From: Chitinophaga polysaccharea
GTDB lineage: Bacteria > Bacteroidota > Bacteroidia > Chitinophagales > Chitinophagaceae
Assembly: GCF_007829335.1 (NCBI RefSeq)
Contig: NZ_VIWO01000005.1
Location: forward strand, 124,001 to 188,000
Length of the DNA stretch: 64,000 nt
Direction of reading: 5' to 3'
Each line of letters opens with the position of its first letter. The stretch's first letter is position 1. Below are positions 45,906 to 54,732 of the stretch, one piece after another. The position numbers and the translations under genes are program-made. Below the pieces are notes generated by a model. The model was given only the letters and a program-made list of their open reading frames with translations. It did not search any database and was not told the origin of the DNA.

Positions 45906-48146
45906 TTATCCGTTCATGATTTGTTCTTCCTGCTTTTTCTTGAGATACCACTGCACCACGCGGATCTCTGCGAAGCTGGCGGCATCTCCCACCCTTTCCT
46001 TGATGGGACCGGCGGCCGTTGCGCCCAGCTCTCCGATATGTTTCAGGATAAGCCGCATCGTTTTTTCCGATACGAAGCGACCGATCTCCATTTCCCCCGC
46101 TTCGATGCATTGGGCCAGGTGGCTTTCGATGGTGCCGATAGCCAATTGCCGGGCAACGGCAATATCCGCGATCGACTTTCCCGCCAGGTAGAGTTCCAGC
46201 GTACCCCGGCGACTACTTCCTTTCTCCACTTTGCCTTTGGCGGCCTTTTCTTTGGCAGCGGTGATAGGCGCCGCAGCCGCGGCTGCCTCAGCATCGCGCA
46301 GGCGGGTATAATCTTTCAACCCGTCGGTAAATACCAGGTCGGCGTAAGATACTTCCCAGACATGGCGCAGTTTATTCCAGCAATCGGCTTCCAGGGCCAT
46401 CAGTTGCAGCAGGTATTTCTTGGATTTCGCCTTTTTAACAGCGGTGATATGCGCCTGTAGCGGCACTATCAGGTCTTCATAAATACTCTGGGTGAAATAC
46501 CCGATAGCTTTATTGACCCGCTGCTGCAGCTGTTCCATTTCCCCGGTTTGCACAGCGGTATCGAGCAGCTGGTGCAGTTGCAGCACAAATTTGGCGGCCA
46601 CTTCCTGTTGCTGATCCACTTTCACGGAGAGCTGCCGGCTCAGGGTAATAGCGGCATCAAAGTCGGGCACCTTTTTATCCTGGATCCATACGGCATGGGT
46701 GCGTACTGTTGCCTGCATGCGATACCAGTCAAATAGCTGGAGCAGGGAGGTAGCCTGGAATTTCTTGCGCTCCATTTCCAGCAGTACCACCAGTTCATTG
46801 GGCTCATTTTCCTTTTCGGCAAACTCGATCACCTGGCGGTCTGTTTTGATGCTACCATGCCCGATACGGGAATGCAGTACCAGTCCATCCAGTGAGGTAC
46901 AGCGGCTCAGGGCCACATATACCTGCCCTGGTGCAAAGGCATAGCCCGCGTCGATAATGGCCCGTTCGAAGGTAAGTCCCTGGCTTTTATGGATGGTAAT
47001 GGCCCAGGCCAGGCGGATGGGAAATTGGGTGAAGCTGCCTATTTCTTCTTCCTCGATGCTATTTTCTTCCGCATTGTAGGAATAACGGATATTTCTCCAG
47101 GTTTCTTTGCCCAGTTTAAGTTCTTCGTGGGAACCTGCCAGTACCAATACGATTTCTTCGTCGTCAATTTCCTTTACGGTGGCTATTTTCCCGTTGTAAT
47201 AGCGGCGAGGCTGTGCAAGGTCGTTTTTCAGGAACATTACCTGGGCTCCTACCTTTAGTTGCAGCAATAGCTCCGTGGGCAAGGCTTTATCACTGAAATC
47301 GCCTTCTATTTTGCCTTCGAAGCGGTAAACTTTTCCCGGCATGTCGGCCAGACGCCTGGCATTGATTTCATCGGCCTTCCTGTTATGGGTGGTGAGGACG
47401 ATATATTCTTCATCTTCTCCCGTAAAATGTGGCTGATAGCGTTCATTCAACAACTGCAGGTCTTCGTGTAGTACTTCGTTATTACGTACCCGGTTGAGCA
47501 CATCAATAAAGACCTGCTCATTTTGCCGGTATATTTTCTTCAGTTCTATATAAAGTGGCGGCGCCTGTTCAATTACCTTGGAGGCAAAGAAAAAGGTACT
47601 GTTATAGTATTCCGAGAGAAGCCGCCATTCTGCATCGGGTACCACCGGGGGGAGCTGATACAGGTCGCCGATAAACAATACCTGTACGCCTCCGAAAGGC
47701 AACAGGGGCTTATTGCGAAAATGACGGAGTATTACGTCTATGGCATCCAGCATATCGCAGCGCACCATACTCACCTCATCGATGATGAGCAATTCCATTT
47801 CCTGCAGCAGTACTTTCTTATCGTTGGTAAAACGGATATTACGAAACAGGCTATGTTTGTCGGTGCTGCTGATTTCATCCATACCAAATCCCCTTTTCGT
47901 GCCGGGGATAAATGGTCCGAAAGGCAGCTGGAAGAAGGAATGCATGGTAACACCGCCGGCGTTGATGGCAGCTACTCCTGTGGGCGCCACTACTACTGTA
48001 TTCTTGCGGGTATGTTCTTTAATATACTTGAGAAACGTAGTTTTCCCTGTTCCGGCTTTACCGGTCAGGAAGATATGGCGGTGAGTATGGTTTATGAAAT
48101 CTGCCGCCAGGTGAAAGATGGTATTTGTATGATCCGGTTGGGGCAT
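45906..48146 (-). CDS. PIF1-like AAA helicase with C-terminal helix-turn-helix
   Basis: 746 residues. Walker A G29-K-A-G-T-G-K-T36, the PIF1-type APTGVAAINAGGVTMHSFF, Walker B LIIDEVSMVRCDMLD, and the UvrD_C_2-like AWAITIHKSQGLTFERAIID form a superfamily 1B helicase core of about 430 residues. The C-terminal part has a HTH_40-type module (LELYLAGKSIADIAVARQLAIGTIESHLAQ) as in RecQ-like proteins. Such proteins unwind DNA, perhaps at G-quadruplexes or stalled forks. It is a single gene with its own terminator. Confidence 0.88.
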   Translation of the reverse strand: MPQPDHTNTIFHLAADFINHTHRHIFLTGKAGTGKTTFLKYIKEHTRKNTVVVAPTGVAAINAGGVTMHSFFQLPFGPFIPGTKRGFGMDEISSTDKHSLFRNIRFTNDKKVLLQEMELLIIDEVSMVRCDMLDAIDVILRHFRNKPLLPFGGVQVLFIGDLYQLPPVVPDAEWRLLSEYYNSTFFFASKVIEQAPPLYIELKKIYRQNEQVFIDVLNRVRNNEVLHEDLQLLNERYQPHFTGEDEEYIVLTTHNRKADEINARRLADMPGKVYRFEGKIEGDFSDKALPTELLLQLKVGAQVMFLKNDLAQPRRYYNGKIATVKEIDDEEIVLVLAGSHEELKLGKETWRNIRYSYNAEENSIEEEEIGSFTQFPIRLAWAITIHKSQGLTFERAIIDAGYAFAPGQVYVALSRCTSLDGLVLHSRIGHGSIKTDRQVIEFAEKENEPNELVVLLEMERKKFQATSLLQLFDWYRMQATVRTHAVWIQDKKVPDFDAAITLSRQLSVKVDQQQEVAAKFVLQLHQLLDTAVQTGEMEQLQQRVNKAIGYFTQSIYEDLIVPLQAHITAVKKAKSKKYLLQLMALEADCWNKLRHVWEVSYADLVFTDGLKDYTRLRDAEAAAAAAPITAAKEKAAKGKVEKGSSRRGTLELYLAGKSIADIAVARQLAIGTIESHLAQCIEAGEMEIGRFVSEKTMRLILKHIGELGATAAGPIKERVGDAASFAEIRVVQWYLKKKQEEQIMNG

Positions 48147-48287
48147 TTCTGTTTAAATTGAAAAGGCAAATGTACAGAAAATCCGGCGAAAAGCGCGTTA
48201 AATGAACGGTGGGGGACCAGACCATTCATTTCTCAAATAAATATTAACGGTAATGTATAAACGAAAAAAGTAAAAGCGCATAAAAAA

Positions 48288-48312
48288 ACCGTCCAGGCAA
48301 AGCCTGGACGGT
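48288..48312 (-). terminator. Intrinsic terminator of the cold-shock gene
   Basis: ACCGTCCAGGC (48288-48298) and GCCTGGACGGT (48302-48312) form a perfect 11-bp stem with an AAA loop, followed on the minus strand by a run of seven T (48282-48288, partly in the stem). It is 25 bp after the stop. Confidence 0.9.
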
Positions 48313-48336
48313 CCACAAAAACTATTATAAAATAAA

Positions 48337-48528
48337 TTATGCCAGTCTTACGTTAACAGCATTCGGGCCTTTTCTGCCTTCTTCCACGTCGAATACTACG
48401 CGGTCATTTTCGCCGATGCTTTCTTTGATACCAGATACGTGAACAAAAATTTCTTGTCCTGAACCTTCGATTTTAATGAATCCAAAACCTTTAGCTTCAT
48501 TAAAAAATTTTACTACACCTGTTTGCAT
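48337..48528 (-). CDS. Cold-shock domain protein (CspA family)
   Basis: 63 residues, one cold-shock domain: TGVVKFFNEAKGFGFIKIEG (RNP1-like KGFGFI) and EIFVHVSGIK (RNP2-like). It binds single-stranded RNA/DNA and acts as an RNA chaperone. Stand-alone gene with a strong terminator and a roughly 250-bp gap upstream, large enough for a regulated 5' UTR, as is usual for csp genes. Confidence 0.95.
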   Translation of the reverse strand: MQTGVVKFFNEAKGFGFIKIEGSGQEIFVHVSGIKESIGENDRVVFDVEEGRKGPNAVNVRLA

Positions 48529-48770
48529 TATATTTAATATTTAATTGTGAACGTGTTCTCGCCATTTACTTTACAGCAGGCGGCTACCTGGGCGACTAGA
48601 AGAAAAACTGTAAAAAAAAGCTGAATGTGAGAGGTGATCTACCAACAGAATTGAAATACATTATCTTTAAGAAGCGGAACGAAGATAGGTGTTTTATTGA
48701 ATACAACCCTAATTTATTTTAAAGTTTCTCTTCTTACATGGGCTGCCGGCGCAGATTCCACATTAAAGTA

Positions 48771-48778
48771 TATTTTTG
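48771..48778 (+). promoter_or_regulatory. -7 box just upstream of the symporter gene
   Basis: TATTTTTG is a full match to TAnnTTTG and ends 8 bp before the chosen ATG at 48787. As with idi, this would give an almost leaderless mRNA. Confidence 0.45.
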
Positions 48779-48786
48779 CATTATAT

Positions 48787-50070
48787 ATGAAACATCCTGA
48801 CGCTTGGCGCATAAAAGCCATCTTAACCGGGTCGGCGGGCAACCTGGTAGAATGGTACGACTGGTACATTTACGCCACTTTTTCTCTTTATTTCGCGCCT
48901 GTTTTCTTTCCCAAGGGCAATTACACGGCCCAGTTGCTGAATACAGCGGCTATTTTTGCGGTGGGTTTCCTGATGCGCCCCATAGGCGGCTGGCTATTTG
49001 GCCGGATAGCCGATAAAAGCGGGCGGAAGGCTTCCATGACACTATCGGTACTAATGATGTCGCTGGGCTCCCTGCTCATCGCATTTACGCCTTCCTATCG
49101 CGCCGTTGGGGTGACTGCGCCCGCATTGTTACTGGTAGCGCGGTTATTGCAGGGGCTGAGTGTTGGAGGCGAATATGGCACTTCTGCCACTTATTTGAGC
49201 GAAGTAGCCACCCTGGAGCTGCGGGGCTTTTATTCCAGTTTTCAGTATGTGACCCTGATCGGGGGACAATTAATAGCCCTGGGCGTGCAAATGTTGCTGC
49301 AAAAGGTGTTTCTGACACCGGAACAGCTGCAGGAATGGGGATGGCGCATCCCTTTTATAATTGGCGCCGCCCTCGCTTTTTTCGCGCTATACCTGCGCCG
49401 GCATATGCAGGAATCTTCTTCTTTCGAAAAAATCAGGGATGAAAAGGATAAAGGTTCCCTGAAACGCTTATTTACAGAGCATCCCAGGGCAGTGCTTACG
49501 GTAGTTGGGCTCACCATGGGCGGCACGCTGGCGTTTTATACCTATACCACCTACATGCAGAAATTCCTGGTGAATACGGTGCACCTGAGCATAGAAAAGG
49601 CTACCACTATCACTTTCTTCCTGATGTTGATATTTGCCTGTTTGCAACCTGTATTTGGCTGGATTTCAGACATCTACGGCCGGAAGCCGCTGTTGATGGG
49701 ATTTGGTTTGCTGGGCACGCTGTTTACCGTGCCTATCCTGACGGCCATCAGTCAAACCAGCTCCGAATGGACCGCTTTCTGGCTGATCCTGGCTGCGTTG
49801 GTGATTGTGAGCGGTTATACTTCCATTAATGCCGTGGTAAAGGCAGAGATGTTCCCCGCCGAAATCCGCGCCCTGGGAGTTGGATTCCCCTACGCGCTGA
49901 CGGTAGCGCTTTTTGGGGGCACGGCAGAACCCATCGCCCTATACTTTAAAAAAGCGGGCCATGAATCGATGTATTACTGGTATGTGACGGCCTGTATCTC
50001 TATTTCGTTGCTGGTATATATTACGTCCCGCGATACTAAAAAGACGTCTTTGCTGGATAAGGATGCGTAA
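48787..50070 (+). CDS. MFS metabolite:H+ symporter (ProP/KgtP-like)
   Basis: 427 residues from ATG 48787, where the family-typical start KHPDAWRIKAILTGSAGNLVEWYDWYIY begins; the frame is open 30 codons further up. Twelve transmembrane helices are expected. The MFS loop 2-3 signature is GRIADKSGRKASM, and LLQGLSVGGEYGTSATYLSE is diagnostic for the MHS family (proline/betaine, 2-oxoglutarate, dicarboxylates). It lies close to, though not inside, the hydroxyproline operon, so it may import hydroxyproline or related acids; this is inference. Its 3' end overlaps rpiA by 35 bp. Confidence 0.88.
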   Translation: MKHPDAWRIKAILTGSAGNLVEWYDWYIYATFSLYFAPVFFPKGNYTAQLLNTAAIFAVGFLMRPIGGWLFGRIADKSGRKASMTLSVLMMSLGSLLIAFTPSYRAVGVTAPALLLVARLLQGLSVGGEYGTSATYLSEVATLELRGFYSSFQYVTLIGGQLIALGVQMLLQKVFLTPEQLQEWGWRIPFIIGAALAFFALYLRRHMQESSSFEKIRDEKDKGSLKRLFTEHPRAVLTVVGLTMGGTLAFYTYTTYMQKFLVNTVHLSIEKATTITFFLMLIFACLQPVFGWISDIYGRKPLLMGFGLLGTLFTVPILTAISQTSSEWTAFWLILAALVIVSGYTSINAVVKAEMFPAEIRALGVGFPYALTVALFGGTAEPIALYFKKAGHESMYYWYVTACISISLLVYITSRDTKKTSLLDKDA

Positions 50071-50737
50071 TTTCCCTGACACTGCCATCTGCAGCGCCTA
50101 TAATCAGGCGGGTGGCGTAATGCAGGAATAAGCCGTTTTCCATTACGCCGGGTACATTGTTCAACTGTGCATGTAATGCTGCGGCGTTATGGATTTTCTG
50201 GTAATGACAATCCAATATGTAGTTTCCGTTGTCGGTCAGGAAACGCTGGTTGTCTTTCATCCGCAGCACCGGGTGAGCACCTATCGCCACCAGCTGCCGG
50301 AAAGTAAGTTCCCAGGCAAAAGTGGCCACTTCTACCGGCAACGGAAATTTTCCCAGGTGCTTTACCAGTTTTTGCTCATCTATTACGACCACCATCTCTT
50401 TGGATGCGGCTGCAATAATCTTTTCCCGGAGCAACGCCCCTCCTCCCCCTTTGATCAGCTGCAGCTGTGCATCTGCTTCGTCGGCCCCGTCGATATCTAT
50501 ATCGATGCTATCTACCTGGTCAAAATCTATCAAAGGAATACCCTGCTCCCGGGCTAATTCCTCTGATTGCGCAGACGTTGCCACTGCTTTTATATCCAGG
50601 CCGTCTCTCACGAGTTCGCCTATACGAAGAATAGTGTAGTAGGCGGTACTGCCCGTGCCCAAACCAACGGTCATCCCGGGTTTGATATACCCGGCGGCCT
50701 TTTCGCCGGCTGCTTTTTTACCAATGTTCGTTTGCAT
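50036..50737 (-). CDS. rpiA: Ribose-5-phosphate isomerase A
   Basis: 233 residues with the RpiA signatures GLGTGSTAYYTI, DIDGADEAD, KGGGGALLREKI and VPGVMENGLFLHYATRLIIG. It interconverts ribose-5-P and ribulose-5-P in the pentose phosphate pathway. It ends inside the 3' end of the convergent symporter gene. Upstream lies the 39-bp inverted repeat. Confidence 0.96.
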   Translation of the reverse strand: MQTNIGKKAAGEKAAGYIKPGMTVGLGTGSTAYYTILRIGELVRDGLDIKAVATSAQSEELAREQGIPLIDFDQVDSIDIDIDGADEADAQLQLIKGGGGALLREKIIAAASKEMVVVIDEQKLVKHLGKFPLPVEVATFAWELTFRQLVAIGAHPVLRMKDNQRFLTDNGNYILDCHYQKIHNAAALHAQLNNVPGVMENGLFLHYATRLIIGAADGSVREITHPYPAKTSF

Positions 50738-50762
50738 AACTCAAATATAGGGAAAAGCGGAA

Positions 50763-50869
50763 AGCTTAACGCAGAAAGCAAAAAGCTATTGAGGCGAATG
50801 AACAACGCGATTTTTAAATATTCGCAAAGATCATTCGCCTCAATAGCTTTTTGCTTTCTGCGTTAAGCT
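50763..50869. repeat. 39-bp perfect inverted repeat with 29-bp centre
   Basis: Arms 50763-50801 and 50831-50869 are exact reverse complements over all 39 bp, starting AGCTTAACGCAGAAAGC and ending CTTTCTGCGTTAAGCT. The 29-bp centre can pair further (GCGA with TCGC). It begins 2 bp past the oxidoreductase stop and ends 25 bp before the rpiA ATG, so it fills the gap. It may act as a terminator, but the arms are much longer than any other terminator here; a palindromic dispersed repeat or miniature element is the other option. Confidence 0.9.
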
Positions 50870-50871
50870 CT

Positions 50872-52116
50872 TTAGCTCCATCTCGCCGGTGAAAACGCAG
50901 CAAGATCTATACTGGGACGCTTATTATTCGCCAATTCTGCGATCAGCTTGCCGGTGGCAGGCCCCAGGCTTAAGCCCATCATAGCATGACCGGTGCCCAA
51001 TAGCAGGTTGTTGTACTGCGGCGCATAGCCAATATAAGGCAGTCCATCCGGGGAACAGGGTCTGCAACCGCTCCATACGCTGCTCTTTTCAGGCATACTG
51101 ATGGGGAGATTGGAAAAGTAATGTTGAACGGAGTCAACGATACCTGCCACACGGTTCATGTTTACCTGGTCGTTTACCGGCGCCACTTCCATGGTACCAC
51201 CGTATCGAAGACGGTTGCCCATGGGCGTTAACGCTACCCGGGCTTCACAGAGAATAGCCGGGATATTCAGATTCACGGAGGGCGCATTCAGGGTAACGGA
51301 GTATCCCTTACCTGGCATCATGGCTACCTTTACCCCTGCCATCCGGGCTACTGCGGGAGACCAGGAGCCGGTGGCCAGTACAAATAAATCGGCCGTGTGA
51401 GTACCCTGGCCGGTTTGTACGGAGGTTATTTTTTTTCCGGAAGATTTGATCGCAGTGACTTCACTATGCGGCAAAAACTGCACCCCGCGTTGTTTCAGGT
51501 AAGTGATGAGCTGCTGCATCAGGTCATTGGGATATAGATGCCCGTCGCAGCGGTAATGCACGCCTCCCAACACATCCAGTTGTACCTGTGGTTCCAGTGC
51601 CTGGAGCGCCGTTTTATCCAGCACCACGGCATCCAGCCCCATCTCGTTGGCCTGCTTAGCCAGGTGAGCTTCTTCTTCCGCTACTGCTTCCGTTTTATAA
51701 TACATGATAATCCCTTTACGCTCCAGGCCGAAATTAAACCCGTCCTGTTGCGCCAGGGTACTGTACAAAGAGCGGCTGAGGAGGTTGATATCCCGCAAGG
51801 GTAAGGCGGACTCAATGACATGCCTGGCGTTGGCACTTTTCATGAACTTAAGCCCCCAGCTGATCAGCTGCTGGCTTAAAGATGGTTTTACATAAAAAGG
51901 GCTTTTGCTGTTAAACATCCAGCGGATACCCTGTGATACAATACCCGGTGCGGCCAGCGGCACAAAGTGACTGGGCACGATCATTCCCATGTTGCCATAG
52001 GAGCAGTTATCACTAAAATCTCCTTTATCCAATATCGTTACCTCCCAGCCACTTTCCTGCAAATAGTAAGCGCTGCAAAGGCCGATAATACCGCCACCGA
52101 TGACGATTGCTTTCAT
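50872..52116 (-). CDS. FAD-dependent D-amino-acid (D-hydroxyproline) dehydrogenase
   Basis: 414 residues. The N-terminal FAD site is AIVIGGGIIGLCSAYYLQESGWEVTILDKG, then DNCSYGNMGMIVPSHFVPLAAPG, typical of DadA-like enzymes. The C-terminal PDGLPYIGYAPQYNNLLLGTGHAMMGLSLGPATGKL closes the FAD site. In the hydroxyproline pathway this enzyme oxidises cis-4-hydroxy-D-proline to pyrroline-4-hydroxy-2-carboxylate. The other three pathway genes lie directly upstream with 12-bp or overlapping joints, so this role is likely. Confidence 0.88.
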   Translation of the reverse strand: MKAIVIGGGIIGLCSAYYLQESGWEVTILDKGDFSDNCSYGNMGMIVPSHFVPLAAPGIVSQGIRWMFNSKSPFYVKPSLSQQLISWGLKFMKSANARHVIESALPLRDINLLSRSLYSTLAQQDGFNFGLERKGIIMYYKTEAVAEEEAHLAKQANEMGLDAVVLDKTALQALEPQVQLDVLGGVHYRCDGHLYPNDLMQQLITYLKQRGVQFLPHSEVTAIKSSGKKITSVQTGQGTHTADLFVLATGSWSPAVARMAGVKVAMMPGKGYSVTLNAPSVNLNIPAILCEARVALTPMGNRLRYGGTMEVAPVNDQVNMNRVAGIVDSVQHYFSNLPISMPEKSSVWSGCRPCSPDGLPYIGYAPQYNNLLLGTGHAMMGLSLGPATGKLIAELANNKRPSIDLAAFSPARWS

Positions 52117-52128
52117 ATGCTTAAAATA

Positions 52129-53130
52129 TTAGATCACCTGGAAACCGTGTACGTACGGGTCATCGTCGTCCAGGATAATAGTGTTATAGCCTGTTACCTT
52201 GGCCCAGCCTTCAATACCTGGTACAATGGCCGGTTTGCCGGCCATGGTGGTTTCATCCTCAATAGTACCGATGAACTGGGAACCAATAATGCTTTCATGA
52301 ATAAAGCGATCGCCTTTCTTCAACTTTCCTTTGGCGTGCCACTGGGCCATCCTCGCGGAGGTACCCGTACCACAGGGAGAGCGGTCGATGGCTTTATCGC
52401 CGTAGAACACCGCATTACGGGCCGTGGCTTCGGGACTGATGGTGGCGCCGGTCCACAGCAAATGGCTCAACCCTTTGATATGTTCATTTTCCGGGTGTAC
52501 GAAATGGTAGTTTTCGTTTAGCCTTTGCCGTAATACCCGGCTCCAGGAAATGAGCTGATCGGCGGCGTAGTTTTCCAGTCCCCGGAAATTTTCCTGCGGA
52601 TCTACGATGGCATAGAAGTTACCGCCGTAGGCTACATCTACCCGTAACATACCCAGGTCAGGGCACAATACTTCCAGGTTTTCTACGGCCAGGAAGGACT
52701 TTACGTTGGTGAGCTTTACGGATTTCACTTTGGCGCCTTCCTGTACGTAGCTGACCAATACTAGCCCTGCCGGCGTTTCCAAGCGGAGCTGACCCGGAAC
52801 TTTAGGGGTAATGAGTCCCTGTTCGATGGCGATAGTCACCGTACCAATGGTGCCATGCCCGCACATGGGCAGACAGCCGCTGGTTTCGATATACAATACG
52901 CCGATATCGTTGGCTGCATCGGTGGGCGGATACAGGATGCTTCCGCTCATCATGTCATGGCCCCTGGGTTCAAACATCAGCCCCTTACGGATCCAGTCGA
53001 ATTCTTCCAGGAAATGGAGACGTTTCTCCATCATGTTGTTCCCTTTCAATAAGGGCCCGCCTCCGGCAACCAGTCTTACCGGGTTGCCGCAGGTGTGTGC
53101 ATCTATACAAAAAAATGTTTTGGCTGACAT
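52129..53130 (-). CDS. 4-hydroxyproline 2-epimerase (proline racemase family)
   Basis: 333 residues. The two catalytic cysteines are C90 in LPMCGHGTIG and C253 in DRSPCGTGTSARMA; this Cys/Cys pair means racemase/epimerase and not the Cys-to-Thr/Ser dehydratase form. The operon context (D-amino acid dehydrogenase, deaminase, semialdehyde dehydrogenase) points to trans-4-hydroxy-L-proline as substrate. It starts the pathway in the cytosol by epimerising C2. Confidence 0.93.
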   Translation of the reverse strand: MSAKTFFCIDAHTCGNPVRLVAGGGPLLKGNNMMEKRLHFLEEFDWIRKGLMFEPRGHDMMSGSILYPPTDAANDIGVLYIETSGCLPMCGHGTIGTVTIAIEQGLITPKVPGQLRLETPAGLVLVSYVQEGAKVKSVKLTNVKSFLAVENLEVLCPDLGMLRVDVAYGGNFYAIVDPQENFRGLENYAADQLISWSRVLRQRLNENYHFVHPENEHIKGLSHLLWTGATISPEATARNAVFYGDKAIDRSPCGTGTSARMAQWHAKGKLKKGDRFIHESIIGSQFIGTIEDETTMAGKPAIVPGIEGWAKVTGYNTIILDDDDPYVHGFQVI

Positions 53131-53142
53131 AAATTCTCCTGG

Positions 53143-54732
53143 TTATGATCTAACAGCATCTTTCGTTAATTGTCCCTCTATGCGACGCCAGATACCTAAA
53201 GGGTTATTATCTTTCAGGGCATCGGGCAGCAGCGACTGCGGGCAGTCCTGCAAGCATAACGGACGGGCAAAACGCAGGATTGCCGATGCGCCCACCGAAG
53301 TACTTTTCACATCGGTAGTAGCGGGAAACGGTCCCCCGTGTTGCATGGCATAGCCCACTTCCACGCCGGTAGGCACGTTATTAAAAATGATCCTGCCTAC
53401 CTTTTCCTGCAAGATAGCAATTGCCGGTGCAAAAGACTGCAAATCTTCTGCAGTGGCCATCACCGTGCCAGTAAGCTGGCCCTGTAAGGATTGCAGCAAT
53501 GCCGGCAATTCCGTTGCGTTATCACATATCACCAATAAAGATGATGGCCCAAATACTTCCTGCTGAAGTTGTGGATCGCGGATAAAATCGCGGGCGCTCA
53601 CCCGGTACAGTGCAGGCGCACCTTTGGTTTGCGCCGCTTCTGCCGGACCGGCAAAAAGTGTTTGTACACCTTTCCTGTCTGCCAGCAGTTCCCTGTTTTT
53701 GTAATAATGATGACAGATACCCGGGGTCAGCATGGTGCCGGCAGCAGTGACGCTCAGCTCCTGCTGTAAGGTAGCCGTAAATTGCTCCGTAGCGGCACCG
53801 GCCAGCGCAATGAGTAGACCGGGGTTAGTACAGAACTGACCTGTTCCCAGTGTGATAGACCGGGCATACTGAACGGCTACATCGCTGGCCGACGCTTCCA
53901 GCTTGGCTGGCAGCAACAGTACGGGATTAATACTTCCCATTTCCGCGTATACCGGGATAGGCGTTGCTCTTTTGTTGGCCGCTTCAAAAATAGCCATGCC
54001 GGCTTTGAAGGAGCCGGTAAAGCCGATAGCTTTAATGCCGGGATGTTTTACGAGTTGCTGTCCTACCGTAGCCCCGGGACCGCTGATACTGGAAAATACG
54101 CCATCTGGCATACCGCATTGCTGTGCAGCCCTCTGTATGGCCAGGGCTACCAGTTCGTTGGTGCCGGGATGCGATTCATGGGCTTTTACGATTACGGGGT
54201 TACCGGCGGCCAGGGCCGAGGCGGTGTCGCCTCCTGCAGTAGAAAATGCCAGTGGGAAATTGCTGGCAGGGAATACCAGTACAGGGCCCAGCGGCACCAG
54301 CATTTTTCGTATATCCGGCCGCGGTAGCGGAGTGCGGTCTGGCAGCGCCACATCGATGGTAGCGTCTACCCAGGAGCCTTCCCGTAACACGGCTGCGAAG
54401 AGACGGAGCTGCGACACGGTGCGCATGCGCTCTCCGGTGATCCGGGCCAGTGGCAATCCGGATTCTGCCACCGTTCTTTCCAGGAGCGGATCGCCGATAG
54501 CCAGTATTTCGGTGGCAATCGCTTCCAGGAATACCGCCCGTGCTTCCGGGGAAGTCAGGCGGTAGGTTTCAAATGCTTTGGCTGCTTTATCTACTGCCAG
54601 CGTTATTTCCGCATCGGTAGCTACCGCGAATGTTTCCGGCATCGTGGCATTACTAACGGGGCTGTATGCACGAAGTACATCGGCGCCGGCAGCGGCAGTG
54701 TCAAAACCAATTATATTTTTTCCACTAATCAT
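53143..54732 (-). CDS. 2,5-dioxovalerate (alpha-ketoglutarate semialdehyde) dehydrogenase
   Basis: A 529-residue NADP-type aldehyde dehydrogenase. Residues: N158 in FPASNFPLAF, E264 in VYAEMGSINP and nucleophile C301 in GTGQFCTNPG. The length and the FSTAGGDTASALAAGNPVIVKAHE region fit KGSADH of the hydroxyproline/arabinose pathways. It makes 2-oxoglutarate from the deaminase product. Its ATG overlaps the deaminase stop (ATGA). Confidence 0.92.
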   Translation of the reverse strand: MISGKNIIGFDTAAAGADVLRAYSPVSNATMPETFAVATDAEITLAVDKAAKAFETYRLTSPEARAVFLEAIATEILAIGDPLLERTVAESGLPLARITGERMRTVSQLRLFAAVLREGSWVDATIDVALPDRTPLPRPDIRKMLVPLGPVLVFPASNFPLAFSTAGGDTASALAAGNPVIVKAHESHPGTNELVALAIQRAAQQCGMPDGVFSSISGPGATVGQQLVKHPGIKAIGFTGSFKAGMAIFEAANKRATPIPVYAEMGSINPVLLLPAKLEASASDVAVQYARSITLGTGQFCTNPGLLIALAGAATEQFTATLQQELSVTAAGTMLTPGICHHYYKNRELLADRKGVQTLFAGPAEAAQTKGAPALYRVSARDFIRDPQLQQEVFGPSSLLVICDNATELPALLQSLQGQLTGTVMATAEDLQSFAPAIAILQEKVGRIIFNNVPTGVEVGYAMQHGGPFPATTDVKSTSVGASAILRFARPLCLQDCPQSLLPDALKDNNPLGIWRRIEGQLTKDAVRS

